From: Burkholderiales bacterium
Lineage (GTDB): Bacteria; Pseudomonadota; Gammaproteobacteria; Burkholderiales; Casimicrobiaceae
Assembly (NCBI GenBank): GCA_025354165.1
Contig: JANXNI010000082.1
Span: forward strand, 1 to 47,960
Direction of reading: 5' to 3'
Length of the DNA: 47,960 bases
Shown here piece by piece: positions 18,020 to 27,761 of the stretch. The notes under the pieces are model-generated. The model worked only from the letters and a program-made list of their open reading frames with translations, searched no databases and was not told the DNA's origin. The position numbers were made by a program, and so were the translations under genes. Each line of letters starts with the position of its first letter. Position 1 is the first letter of the stretch.

Positions 18020-18052
18020 ATGTCGGGATTTTCTATGGTTTGCGTCTATCGC
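18020..18052 (+). promoter_or_regulatory. ECF-type promoter P2 (OmpA-like gene)
   Basis: ATGTCGG (18020-18026), 13 nt, then TTGCGTCTATCGC (18040-18052). Both blocks and the spacing are identical to P1, and the spacer shares TTTTCT. The ATG at 18077 lies about 25 nt beyond the -10 element. Confidence 0.65.
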
Positions 18053-18076
18053 TCCACTTCCCTATGAAAGAGCGAC

Positions 18077-19141
18077 ATGCATCTCGATTTCAATTCAATC
18101 CGCCGCGATAAAGCTCGCGTCGTCGCCACCAGTTTTCTGCTATTTCTGTGTACTGTGGCTCACAGCCAAACACCTGTACCCACTGCGGATTTGACGGGTC
18201 TTTCCGATCCACCCGGACTCTCGCGCTTTGCTGGGTCGGTACTCGTCTATCGCAACGACTCGGCCTACGATGAAGTCAAACTGCCCGTCTCGAAAACAGC
18301 CAACGTTGATGGCAAAGTCGTCGCGCCGAAAACGCTGGATCGCGCCGGTCAGCGCGCAGCATTGCAATGCATAACGCCCGCGGGAAAGAGCGCGCTGGAA
18401 GTGCTACGCAACTATCAACAGGCAACCAAACCCGCTGGTTTTGAGACCGTTTACGAATGCGCGGGCGATGGCTGCGGACGCACGCCTGACATCAGTCGCT
18501 ACTACTTTGCTGCGCTGGTGATGCCGGAAAGCTACTGGGCCAGTGTTGGTGACCGGACGCCCGCCTATTGCGGCGGCAGCCAACGAATCGGTGATTTTCG
18601 TTACGCCGTGTTCGACAACAAGACCACCGGCGCAACGCTGGCAGTCATGACGTGGCGACCGGGTGACGTTTCGTCGTACTGCGTCGAATCGGATTACAAG
18701 TCGCGGGCCAGTGTTTTCGTCGTGAGCATTCAGCCGAAAGCGCGCGAACAGTTGATGGAAATGCTCACTGCATCGGAGATGGGTCAGAGCCTGACGGCAA
18801 CCGGAAAGGTCGCGGTGTACGGCATTTTGTTTGACACCAACAAAGCAGAAATCAAAGCAGAAAGCAAAGCTTCGCTTGATCAGATTGGCGCGCTACTGAA
18901 GCAACAGGAATCGCTCAAGCTGCATGTGGTTGGCCACACCGACAACGTCGGCAACCTGCCCGCCAATCTCGACCTCAGTAAGCGCCGCGCCGACGCAGTG
19001 GCAGCGGCGCTCAGGCGCGACTACGGCATCACGCGTGATCGTCTCACCGCGAATGGTGTTGGCAGCCTTGCGCCAGTCGCATCTAATGCGAGCGATGCGG
19101 GCAGGGCAAAAAATCGTCGCGTTGAACTGGTATTGCAATAA
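18077..19141 (+). CDS. OmpA-family outer-membrane/periplasmic protein (DUF4892-like N-terminus)
   Basis: Exported protein of 354 aa. After a signal peptide (about 1-33, ending AHSQ) the first 230 residues resemble DUF4892 (DPPGLSRFAGSVLVYRNDSAYDEVKLP as consecutive elements). The last 110 residues are an OmpA C-terminal domain: GILFDTNKAEIKAES, VVGHTDNVGN, LSKRRADAVAAAL and NRRVELVLQ, which bind peptidoglycan non-covalently. There is no beta-barrel. It follows kinase-2 after 114 bp and has its own ECF-like promoter. A role in envelope integrity is likely; the N-terminal function is unknown. Confidence 0.88.
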   Translation: MHLDFNSIRRDKARVVATSFLLFLCTVAHSQTPVPTADLTGLSDPPGLSRFAGSVLVYRNDSAYDEVKLPVSKTANVDGKVVAPKTLDRAGQRAALQCITPAGKSALEVLRNYQQATKPAGFETVYECAGDGCGRTPDISRYYFAALVMPESYWASVGDRTPAYCGGSQRIGDFRYAVFDNKTTGATLAVMTWRPGDVSSYCVESDYKSRASVFVVSIQPKAREQLMEMLTASEMGQSLTATGKVAVYGILFDTNKAEIKAESKASLDQIGALLKQQESLKLHVVGHTDNVGNLPANLDLSKRRADAVAAALRRDYGITRDRLTANGVGSLAPVASNASDAGRAKNRRVELVLQ

Positions 19142-19155
19142 GCCGGACAAGTAGC

Positions 19156-19202
19156 GCGGCACCGCTGTAGCCGGAAGTTTCGCCTTCGGGCAAAGGTGCC
19201 GC
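19156..19202. terminator. Nested stem-loop between convergent genes
   Basis: Outer arms GCGGCACC and GGTGCCGC pair perfectly. Inside, GCCGGAAG and CTTCGGGC give a second stem with one mismatch. It lies 15 bp after the OmpA-like stop and just before the 3' end of the doxX remnant, so it could stop transcription from both sides. Confidence 0.5.
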
Positions 19203-19210
19203 CACCCGCT

Positions 19211-19642
19211 TTATCGACTGCGTTTTCCGTCCATGCTGAACGCGCCCGCTCCCCATGCGGCGACTGTCAGCAAACCGCCGATGACAGCAATGTTCTTGTT
19301 GAACAGAAGCTGTTGCCTCATTTTTTGCGCCTCAGGTATCGCCCAGCAGTTGTGGAAAATGAGCGTCGCGGCGAGCGTGAACACCACAAGCGTGAGCGTG
19401 AGCGTGGCCCAGCGAACTTTAAAGCCCAGAATCAGCCCCATACCACCGCCCACTTCGACGATGATCGCGATGGCCGCAGCCACTTCGGGCAGGGGCGCGC
19501 CTTTTGAAGCGATATAGCCAGCGGTGCCCGCGAAGCCAGCAATTTTGCTGATACCCGCCGGCAGAAATAGCTACGCGAGCATCAGGTGCCCGATGAGAGT
19601 CAGTGGGTCATGAAGTGAATTGAGCAGGGTATGTCCCGGAAT
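19211..19642 (-). pseudogene. DoxX-family membrane protein, broken by an in-frame TAG and lost start
   Basis: The frame encodes a recognisable DoxX/SURF4-like four-helix membrane protein (LFLPAGISKIAGFAG, GLILGFKVRWATLTL, LIFHNCWAIPEAQKM, NKNIAVIGGLL). The N-terminal part TLLNSLHDPLTLIGHLMLA runs straight into a TAG at 19571-19573 where homologues continue LFLPAG. Upstream of it the same frame meets a TAA (19643-19645) with no ATG between the two except an internal Met. Either the gene is decayed or a single-base sequencing error is present; the missing start favours decay. Confidence 0.7.
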
Positions 19643-19882
19643 TTATTTTTGATACACGTTAATGGTCGGCACTCACACGATTGCGAACGAGCATTGTGTG
19701 CGTGTTCGTGTGCTCGCGCAAATGCTGCGCCGATGTTAATAGGCAACACCAATTCGCGATGCTCGATGCTCGATGCCGTGGCACGCGGAGGCGGATTGGC
19801 GGCGGCGCCTCGATTCCTGCGCTTCGTTAAGGCGTGGGCAGCGGATTTTAGTCGCGCCCATGTTGAACGATTTTGAAGCGCG
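19643..19882. other. Gap before the peptidoglycan-binding gene, no gene supported
   Basis: Short frames on both strands here have no recognisable domain. A small direct repeat, GATGCTC twice in succession, lies near 19760. The right end leads into the ECF-like promoter P3. Confidence 0.4.
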
Positions 19883-19914
19883 ATGTCGCAGCTTGACTCG
19901 CGATTGCGTCTAAC
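19883..19914 (+). promoter_or_regulatory. ECF-type promoter P3 (peptidoglycan-binding gene)
   Basis: ATGTCGC (19883-19889), 14 nt, then TTGCGTCTAACG (19904-19915). It matches P1 and P2 in ATGTCG and TTGCGTCTA but has a spacer one base longer and a different spacer sequence. The ATG at 19948 is about 35 nt beyond. It is weaker evidence than P1 and P2 alone. Confidence 0.45.
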
Positions 19915-19947
19915 GTGAATTGAACTCCCAAAAAAAGAAATATAGTC

Positions 19948-20862
19948 ATGCGCACTCTTAAACAGGGGGCCGTGGGGCCTGACGTTGCAGCAATGCAATT
20001 GCTGCTCAACACGATCCCGCAAACCTTGATCGCCCGGTTGGTTGAAGACGGCGTGTTCGGTCGCAAAACGACCGCACGCGTGATCGAATTTCAGAAGAAC
20101 GCGAAGCTCGTCGTCGACGGCGTGATCGGGCCTCAATCCTGGTTCATGCTCGACGAATTGACCAAGGCGCTGTTGCCCGGTGGCAAGCATCCGGCAGGGC
20201 TCGGCGCGTGGCGCGACGAACCGTTTCGTGAGGCGGTGCTTCGAGTCGCGCTGGGCGAAGCGTTGCCCGTTTCTAACGTCAGTGACTTTGTGTCAATGCC
20301 AGCGGTCATCGACCCGAACGAGCCGACGCCGCTAGGGAAAACACCGACCAAAACGCCCAGCAGTTTTCGCTTCGGCTGGCCGCGCCTGAAGCAGTATTAC
20401 GACGAAGCAGTGATCGGCGTCGGCCCCAATTTCTGGCGGCAAACCAACGAACTCAAAATCAATGGCCAGATCGAAATCATCACCCATCTCAACGGCGTGC
20501 GCGGCAATAACTGGCGCGTCCCGAATATCGCCGACCCCAACAAGGGTGGCATGCATTGGTGCGGCATCTTCGCCACCTGGTGCTGGATCAAGGGCGGTGT
20601 GCCAACTAAATGGCCATTTGGCGGGCCACCCGTTGGCATCAGGAAACGCGCCTTTTCGATGGGCGATTTGCCGAAACCGGGTGACATGTTGGTGCAGGGC
20701 GGGAGCCTCGTGCATCACAGCTTGTTGCTGCCCGACAGTGTCGGCAACGGTGATTTTTTAGTGGTAAACGGAAATTCAGACGGACAAAGCGTGTTGATCA
20801 AAACGATCAAGCGCCAATCCGTTGTAGCGGTCTACAGCCTGGAAGATTTCTCCCTGACGTAG
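19948..20862 (+). CDS. Peptidoglycan-binding protein with CHAP-like cysteine amidase domain
   Basis: Protein of 304 aa. Residues 1-70 form a PG_binding_1 domain (LKQGAVGPDVAAMQLLL, DGVFGRKTTARVIEFQ, VDGVIGPQSW). After a Pro/Thr linker the C-terminal half shows the Cys-His-Asn pattern of CHAP/NlpC-type enzymes: MHWCGIFATWCW, then LVHHSLLL, then VVNGNSDGQS, plus the PGD element KPGDMLVQGG. This suggests cleavage of peptide or amide bonds in murein. No signal peptide is visible, so it either acts from inside or uses another export route. It carries the P3 promoter and is convergent with adk. Confidence 0.8.
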   Translation: MRTLKQGAVGPDVAAMQLLLNTIPQTLIARLVEDGVFGRKTTARVIEFQKNAKLVVDGVIGPQSWFMLDELTKALLPGGKHPAGLGAWRDEPFREAVLRVALGEALPVSNVSDFVSMPAVIDPNEPTPLGKTPTKTPSSFRFGWPRLKQYYDEAVIGVGPNFWRQTNELKINGQIEIITHLNGVRGNNWRVPNIADPNKGGMHWCGIFATWCWIKGGVPTKWPFGGPPVGIRKRAFSMGDLPKPGDMLVQGGSLVHHSLLLPDSVGNGDFLVVNGNSDGQSVLIKTIKRQSVVAVYSLEDFSLT

Positions 20863-20890
20863 CAATCGTCCCGCGCGCTTGCCAAGCGAG

Positions 20891-21864
<974 letters not shown>

Positions 21865-22989
21865 CTACGAACGCACCACCGGCGTGGCAACCACCACGTC
21901 CGCATTCTGTGCACGATGCCGTAGCGCATGATCGATCAAAACGAGCGCCAGCAACGCCTCCGCAATCGGCGTCGCGCGAATGCCCACGCAAGGATCATGG
22001 CGACCGTGCGTGTTGATCGTGACGGCGTTACCCTGTTTGTCGATCGTCTCGCGATCCAGACGCATGCTGGACGTCGGCTTGATCGCGATGTTCACTGTGA
22101 TCGGCTGGCCGGTCGAAATGCCACCGAGCACACCGCCGGAATTGTTGCTCGCAAATTTACCATCGCGAATCTCGTCGGAATGCTCGGTGCCTTTTTGCGT
22201 GACGCTCTTGAAGCCAGCGCCGATCTCGACGCCTTTGACGGCGTTGAGGCCCATCATCGCGTGCGCAATATCAGCGTCGAGTCGGTCGAACACCGGTTCT
22301 CCCCAACCTACTGGGAGATTGACCGCTTCGACATAAATTTTCGCGCCACAGCTATCGCCGCTTTTGCGCATTTCGTCCATGTAATTTTCGAGTTCGGCGA
22401 GCTTTGGTGAATCGGGCTTAAGGGGTGCGAAGAATGGATTGCCGGAAGGACCTGTGTCCGGGCCAGCATCCGCGTCATCGTGGGATTCAAACGGAATCAC
22501 CACGTCACCAATCTGCGCGCAATAACCGCGAACAATCACGCCGTAACGCTCCGCCAGCCATTTCTTTGCCACCGCGCCCGCCGCCACAATCGGCGCCGTC
22601 AGCCGCGCCGACGAGCGACCGCCTCCGCGATAGTCGCGCTGGCCAAATTTCATCCAGTACGTGTAATCGGCATGCCCCGGCCGAAACGTCTGCGCGATGT
22701 TGCCGTAATCCTTGCTGCGCTGATCGGTGTTGCGGATCAAGAGGCCAATCGGCGTGCCCGTCGTTACGCCTTCGAACACGCCTGAGAGGATTTCGACGGT
22801 GTCGTCTTCTTTGCGCTGGGTGACATGTCGCGAAGTACCCGGCTTACGCCGATCCAGATCGGGTTGAATGTCCTCGGCAGACAGCGGCATCCCCGGCGGA
22901 CAGCCGTCAATAACGCAACCAATTGCAGGCCCGTGCGACTCACCAAAGGTGGTGACGGAGAAAAGGTGACCTAGGGTGTTTCCAGACAT
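21865..22989 (-). CDS. aroC: Chorismate synthase
   Basis: Last enzyme of the shikimate pathway, converting EPSP to chorismate with reduced FMN; cytoplasmic tetramer. The 374-aa protein begins [20 protein letters not shown] and keeps the signature [12 protein letters not shown] and the region NVDV-like GGISTGQPI with [17 protein letters not shown]. Length is normal for the family. It is followed upstream by the MFS/acyltransferase genes on the same strand after a 98-bp gap. Confidence 0.97.
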   Translation of the reverse strand: MSGNTLGHLFSVTTFGESHGPAIGCVIDGCPPGMPLSAEDIQPDLDRRKPGTSRHVTQRKEDDTVEILSGVFEGVTTGTPIGLLIRNTDQRSKDYGNIAQTFRPGHADYTYWMKFGQRDYRGGGRSSARLTAPIVAAGAVAKKWLAERYGVIVRGYCAQIGDVVIPFESHDDADAGPDTGPSGNPFFAPLKPDSPKLAELENYMDEMRKSGDSCGAKIYVEAVNLPVGWGEPVFDRLDADIAHAMMGLNAVKGVEIGAGFKSVTQKGTEHSDEIRDGKFASNNSGGVLGGISTGQPITVNIAIKPTSSMRLDRETIDKQGNAVTINTHGRHDPCVGIRATPIAEALLALVLIDHALRHRAQNADVVVATPVVRS

Positions 22990-23087
22990 TCTGGGATTTT
23001 AGGCGGTATGGTCGAGTCAAGTTGTATACGCACCTAGTCAAAGCCCACCGATAACTTCAGCGCGCCAGACCTGTACTTCGCCGACAG

Positions 23088-23459
23088 CTAAAAGCAATCA
23101 CCGTGACTGCACGCGGCCGCCAACCAAGACAAGAACGCGATCGGAAACCAAGAGAAGGGTACAGCAATGGCAGCAATCAGAATCGCTCCATACCCTTCTT
23201 CATGCTTCCTGAAAATTAACCACATGCCGCCGATCAAAATGGGCAACGTGAAAAGAGCACCTATCACGCCGAATTTAAACGGTAGAGGCCGAATCAAATA
23301 TTGCGTTGTTGCAGCAAAAAAGACCCCCACGCAACATACCGCGTAAAGCGCTACGATGACGACAAGTCTCCACCCGACGCGTTCATACGGAAATATCTTG
23401 AATCCACGGACAAGGATGGTCAGAGGCACAAGAAAGGCCAGCAGTAGTAGCAACTCCAC
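23088..23459 (-). CDS. Small four-helix membrane protein of unknown function
   Basis: A 123-aa hydrophobic protein with four predicted membrane segments (about 3-19, 30-50, 62-82, 93-115) and a short loop RKHEEGYG. No family was recognised. It uses a GTG start whose last base overlaps the TAG stop of the MFS/acyltransferase gene, so translation is probably coupled and the product may act with that transporter. This is inference from spacing. Confidence 0.6.
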   Translation of the reverse strand: MELLLLLAFLVPLTILVRGFKIFPYERVGWRLVVIVALYAVCCVGVFFAATTQYLIRPLPFKFGVIGALFTLPILIGGMWLIFRKHEEGYGAILIAAIAVPFSWFPIAFLSWLAAACSHGDCF

Positions 23460-25345
23460 TAACGCATCTCCCCCCGCATCTCCCGCACCGTAGCCTCCAA
23501 CCCCGCCGCAGTCACATTCCCCGCAGGCACCAAAGCCCCGCCCGCCAGCTCAATCCGGTTGAAGAATCCACGGAAGCGCTTAAACGCATCGCCATCTGCG
23601 GCCCGGCTGAAAAAACTGCCCCATAGCCCGCGCAGCGCGAGTGGCACCACGGGCGCTCCCGTCTGGGCAACGATCCGCTCAATGCCGGGTCGGAACGGAT
23701 TCATCTCGCCGTCTTTAGTGAGTTTTCCTTCGGGAAAAATGCACACCACTTCACCCTCAGCAAGCGCCTGCTTCACGCGATCAAACGCTTTTTCCATCAT
23801 CGCCGGATCCTCTTTGGCGCTGGCAATCGGGATGGCTTTCATCTGACGGAACACCCACGCCAGCCCCGGCGTTTTGAAAATCGCATGATCCATCACGAAC
23901 TGGATGGGACGGCGGCATGCGGCCGAGATTACCAAAGCGTCGACGTAGCTGACGTGATTCGCAACCACGATCACTGGCCCCTTATCGGGAATATTTTCGA
24001 GCCCCTTGACGCGCAGACGATAGACAAACGAAATCAGTATCCAGCAGATGAAGCGCAGCAAAAACTCCGGCGTGAGTGTGTAGATATACGCCGCGACCAG
24101 CGCGTTAAGAATGCCAATCGTGAGAATCAATTTCGGCACGTCAAAGCCCGCGAATTTGATCAGGACAATCGCCAGCACCGCCGAGGTCACCATGAAAATC
24201 GCATTCAAAATGTTGTTCGCTGCGATGATGCGCGAACGATGTGATTCATCCGACCGCTCTTGAATCAGGGCATACAGTGGCACGCTGTAAAGACCGCCAC
24301 TCAACGACAGCATGAACAAGTCGAACACCACGCGCCAGTGCTCGGATTTGCCGATGAATTCCATCGCGCCGCTCTGACCGACCGGATGCAGGCCTTTGGT
24401 CGCGAAGTACAAATCGATAGCAAAGACGCTCATGCCGATAGAGCCGAATGGCACCAGACCAATCTCCACCTTTTTACCGGACAGCCGTTCGCACAACAGC
24501 GATCCCACGGCGACACCCACTGCGAAAACGGCGAGCAACAACGTCGCCACCTGCTCGTTTCCACCCAGCACATCTTTGCTCATATTGGCGAACTGGTTCA
24601 GCAGCATCGCACCATAAAACCACAGCCAGGAAATGCCCAGCATCGAGCGCCAGACGACGATATTTTTTGCCGCCAGCCGCAAGTTGTTCGCGGTTTCTGT
24701 GAAAGGGTTCCAGTTCAGCTTGAGCGTTGGATCGGTCGCCGCCGCAGCCGGGATAGTGCGACTCACGAGGTAGCCAATCACGGCCACAATGATCGTCACC
24801 GCAGCCACGTAGGTGGGCCCGCTCGGCTTCAACGCGACCACCACGCCGCCGACAATCGTGCCGACCAGAATCGCCACAAACGTGCCCGATTCCACCAGCG
24901 CGTTGCCGCCAACAAGCTCATCGCTGCGCAACGCCTGCGGCATGATCGCGTACTTCACAGGCCCGAACAGCGTCGAATGCAGCCCCATTGCGAACAGGCA
25001 GACAAACAGGATGCCGAGGTTTGCCGTGACAAATCCCACGGCGGAGAGCGCCATCACCACGATCTCGAAAACCTTAACGCCGCGAATCACGCGCGTCTTT
25101 TCGTATTTGTCGGCGAGCTGCCCGGCGAATGCCGAGAACAACACAAACGGCAGGATGAACACGGCACCCGCTGCGTTCACCAGCAGATTCGAATCCATAC
25201 CGGCCAAAGTCATGCCTCCGAACGCCATGAAAATAATCATTCCGTTCTTGAACACGTTGTCGTTCATCGCGCCCAAAAACTGCGTCCAGAAGAACGGAGC
25301 AAAGCGGCGCTCACCGAGCAAGGCAAATTGACTGTGTTCTGACAT
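23459..25345 (-). CDS. MFS transporter fused to PlsC-type acyltransferase
   Basis: Inner-membrane protein of 628 aa. Residues 1-410 form a 12-helix MFS domain similar to the lysophospholipid transporter LplT (QFLGAMNDNVFKNGMIIF). Residues about 430-625 are a lysophosphatidate-type acyltransferase with NHVSYVD (the HX4D motif, His near 462) and FPEGKLT near 536. The pair would flip lysophospholipid inward and re-acylate it, like E. coli LplT plus Aas but without the acyl-ACP synthetase domain. It overlaps the small membrane-protein gene by one base. Confidence 0.9.
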   Translation of the reverse strand: MSEHSQFALLGERRFAPFFWTQFLGAMNDNVFKNGMIIFMAFGGMTLAGMDSNLLVNAAGAVFILPFVLFSAFAGQLADKYEKTRVIRGVKVFEIVVMALSAVGFVTANLGILFVCLFAMGLHSTLFGPVKYAIMPQALRSDELVGGNALVESGTFVAILVGTIVGGVVVALKPSGPTYVAAVTIIVAVIGYLVSRTIPAAAATDPTLKLNWNPFTETANNLRLAAKNIVVWRSMLGISWLWFYGAMLLNQFANMSKDVLGGNEQVATLLLAVFAVGVAVGSLLCERLSGKKVEIGLVPFGSIGMSVFAIDLYFATKGLHPVGQSGAMEFIGKSEHWRVVFDLFMLSLSGGLYSVPLYALIQERSDESHRSRIIAANNILNAIFMVTSAVLAIVLIKFAGFDVPKLILTIGILNALVAAYIYTLTPEFLLRFICWILISFVYRLRVKGLENIPDKGPVIVVANHVSYVDALVISAACRRPIQFVMDHAIFKTPGLAWVFRQMKAIPIASAKEDPAMMEKAFDRVKQALAEGEVVCIFPEGKLTKDGEMNPFRPGIERIVAQTGAPVVPLALRGLWGSFFSRAADGDAFKRFRGFFNRIELAGGALVPAGNVTAAGLEATVREMRGEMR

Positions 25346-25347
25346 GG

Positions 25348-26115
25348 CTATTCCTGATTGTTGTGGTGAACGTCGCGCAGCCGGAGCATATCAAGCAGTC
25401 GTTGCTCGCGCGTTGCGTCGAATCCGCACTGAACCAGTCGGTGCTTCGGATTCTCAAATGTGCCGAAAAGCGCATCCCACAAAGGTAGGTCCGAATAGTT
25501 GTTTCTGTGGACGCCCGCCTCATGATGAATTCGGTGCATTTCGGGACGCTGAACAAACAGACCGATCCAGTGCGGCGTTGCCACGTTCATGTGCACAAAG
25601 AACTGACTGCAAGCGATGCAAGTTGCGTGCAGAATGAACGTTTCCGTCGAAACGCCGAGCAAGATGAAGCTCAGTGAAAGGTTGAGAAGCGTGTCAGCTA
25701 CGACCTCAAACGGGTGCTTGTAGAACGTGGTAATCGTCTCAATTCGCTGCGGGCTATGATGGAGCTGATGCGTCCATCGCCACAGCAAATCACTGTCATG
25801 CCGAACGCGATGCCACCAGTAAAAGACAAACGTACTGAGCAGCCAATTCGTGCTCACTTGAAACCAAATGGCTTCGCCGCTTAGATCGAACAGAGCAAAC
25901 GAATCTAAGGGATCGACAAATGAAAACCAGGCAAGCACGATGCTCGCAACCAGTATCAGCTCAAGCGCAACAAAGCATGCAGCGCGGCGTGACCATCCTG
26001 TCACTTGTGGCAGCGTAGTGCCCGGATGCGCCCGCTCAAGCGCGCCAGCAGCGGCACCAACGACGATTGAAGTAGCAAACATTTGCGCATCCTTAAGAGA
26101 TGGCTGGTTCGCCAC
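25348..26115 (-). CDS. Sterol desaturase/fatty-acid hydroxylase family membrane protein
   Basis: Di-iron membrane oxygenase family, 255 aa, with about four hydrophobic segments. The three histidine clusters are complete: H102-x3-H106, H116-x2-H119-H120, and HRIHHEAG near 205-210. The stop is 2 bp before the MFS/acyltransferase start, so the two genes are probably co-transcribed, which points to a lipid substrate. The actual substrate is unknown. Confidence 0.87.
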   Translation of the reverse strand: MANQPSLKDAQMFATSIVVGAAAGALERAHPGTTLPQVTGWSRRAACFVALELILVASIVLAWFSFVDPLDSFALFDLSGEAIWFQVSTNWLLSTFVFYWWHRVRHDSDLLWRWTHQLHHSPQRIETITTFYKHPFEVVADTLLNLSLSFILLGVSTETFILHATCIACSQFFVHMNVATPHWIGLFVQRPEMHRIHHEAGVHRNNYSDLPLWDALFGTFENPKHRLVQCGFDATREQRLLDMLRLRDVHHNNQE

Positions 26116-26128
26116 CGATGCCTGAATT

Positions 26129-26141
26129 GTTTGTCACAAAC
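26129..26141. promoter_or_regulatory. Short perfect palindrome upstream of the desaturase
   Basis: GTTTGTCACAAAC has 6-bp arms around one base, 14 bp upstream of the start codon. It could be an operator; the size also allows chance. Confidence 0.25.
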
Positions 26142-26211
26142 CCATCGTTGATTCACTTCTCGCATTGAGTATCACTTATCAATACTGTGCGTCGCCTCAA
26201 CATCTCGCGAA

Positions 26212-27045
26212 TTACTTCTTCACCGCATTCGGGAAGAACAACTGCTCGCCACCAATTTTGTAGCCCGCAATCGTCGCCTGCCCTTCAGCGCTCACCAGCC
26301 AGTTGATGAATTTCTGTCCCGCTTCAGCCTTGACATGCGGATGCTTTTTCGGGTTGACCAGAATCACACCGTATTGGTTGAATAGTTTGACATCACCTTC
26401 AACGATGATTTTCAGGTTCTGACGATTTTTGAACGACAACCAAGTGCCGCGATCCGCGAGGACATAAGCGTTCATGGCGGCGGCGGTATTAAGCGCGGGG
26501 CCCATGCCGGAGCCTGTGTCGCGATACCACGCCTGCTTTTCTGTTGCCGGATCAAGGCTCGCCATTTTCCAGTAGCGCAACTCTGCAGCATGCGTGCCGC
26601 TCTTGTCACCGCGTGACACGAACGCCGCTTTGTTGGCGTACACCGATTTGAGGCCGGCAACAATGTCCTTGCCCGCCGCTTTGGCTGGGTCATCGCTTGG
26701 GCCAACAAGAACAAAATCGTTGTACATCACGGCGATGCGCTCAACGCCCGCGCCCTCTGCGATGAATTTTTCTTCTGCAACCTGATCGTGCACGAAGACC
26801 ACGTCTGCGTCGCCGCGACGGCCTACGTCAAGCGTCTGTCCCGTTCCCAGAGCCACGACCTTCACGGCAATTCCTGTGGCCTTCTGCGCTTGTGGCAGCA
26901 GGTAGCCGAACAGTCCCGATTGCTCCGTCGAGGTGGTGGACGAGACTGTGATCGTGGGCTCTTGCGCCAGCACTGATGTAGGCGCCAAGGCACCCAGCGA
27001 AATCGCGGACAGCGTAACCGCGACCAGGTTAGAAATTCGTTTCAT
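26212..27045 (-). CDS. tupA: Tungstate-type ABC transporter substrate-binding protein
   Basis: Periplasmic oxyanion-binding protein, 277 aa with a signal peptide (about 1-27, ending VLA-QEP). The motif TVSSTTSTEQSGLF is the TupA-type binding loop, and RRGDADVVFVHD and YNDFVLVGP follow as in the family. A GGAG ribosome site precedes the ATG, which overlaps the tupC-like stop by 4 bp. It is the last gene of a four-gene operon. Tungstate is the usual ligand; molybdate cannot be excluded. Confidence 0.9.
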   Translation of the reverse strand: MKRISNLVAVTLSAISLGALAPTSVLAQEPTITVSSTTSTEQSGLFGYLLPQAQKATGIAVKVVALGTGQTLDVGRRGDADVVFVHDQVAEEKFIAEGAGVERIAVMYNDFVLVGPSDDPAKAAGKDIVAGLKSVYANKAAFVSRGDKSGTHAAELRYWKMASLDPATEKQAWYRDTGSGMGPALNTAAAMNAYVLADRGTWLSFKNRQNLKIIVEGDVKLFNQYGVILVNPKKHPHVKAEAGQKFINWLVSAEGQATIAGYKIGGEQLFFPNAVKK

Positions 27046-27761
27046 AAAGATTCTCCTTCGAGGTAAATCCGCGCGGCGGCGGAATGAGGTGATACAAAAA
27101 ATTCAGCGGCGGGTCGGTCTTCGACGATCATTCCGCCGTCCAGGAAAACAATTCGATGAGCCAGACGTCTGGCTTGCGCGACGTTGTGCGTCGTGAGTAC
27201 CAGCGTCGTGCCTTCGGATTGAACGGCTTTCAGCAATGCCTCGACGTCGCGCATAGCGGTGGGGGCGAGGTTTGCAGTGGGCTCATCAGCGAGCAGCAAG
27301 CGCGGCTTGCAAGCCCAGGCGCGGGCGAGCGACAGACGCTGTTGCTCACCGCCCGAGAGTGATCGTGCCTGTTGGTTAGCCGTTGCGCTCAAGTTGCATG
27401 CGGTGAGCGCGCGATGCGCTTGTTCGGTACATGCCGGCTCCGCAATGCCACGAATCGAAAGAACATAGCGCACGTTGTCCAGAACGGTGCGTCGAAGTAA
27501 TGCTGGCCTTTGAAAAATCAGCGACTGCTCATGCAAAGACAGAGTTTGCAAGCTGCCAAGACTTGGTGAAATAATTGCGTTGCATAGCTTCAGTAGCGTC
27601 GATTTACCCGCACCATTGGCTCCCAGCACGACGACACTTTCACCTTCTGAAATAGTGAGATCGATCTCCGAGAGCAGTGCTTTGCCGTCGACGATCACCG
27701 AGGCCCGGTGTATTTTCACCAGCGCAACGGGTAAGTTGGGATGAGCCTTGGCCTCAAGCAT
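27042..27761 (-). CDS. tupC: Tungstate/molybdate ABC transporter ATPase
   Basis: ATP-binding subunit of 239 aa. Walker A is GANGAGKS, the signature is LSGGEQQRLSLARAW, and Walker B is LLLADEPTANL. It overlaps the permease gene by 8 bp and tupA by 4 bp, so it is translated together with both. The single ATPase must serve both binding proteins of the operon unless a second transporter exists elsewhere. Confidence 0.9.
   Translation of the reverse strand: MLEAKAHPNLPVALVKIHRASVIVDGKALLSEIDLTISEGESVVVLGANGAGKSTLLKLCNAIISPSLGSLQTLSLHEQSLIFQRPALLRRTVLDNVRYVLSIRGIAEPACTEQAHRALTACNLSATANQQARSLSGGEQQRLSLARAWACKPRLLLADEPTANLAPTAMRDVEALLKAVQSEGTTLVLTTHNVAQARRLAHRIVFLDGGMIVEDRPAAEFFVSPHSAAARIYLEGESL

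Noticed and set aside
19631-19876. 81-codon plus-strand frame upstream of the CHAP-like gene
   Set aside because: Cys/Arg/Ala-rich with no domain; overlaps the doxX remnant and its flank.
24260-25342. Plus-strand open frame of 360 codons
   Set aside because: Antisense to the MFS domain; His/Arg/Gln-rich with no domain.
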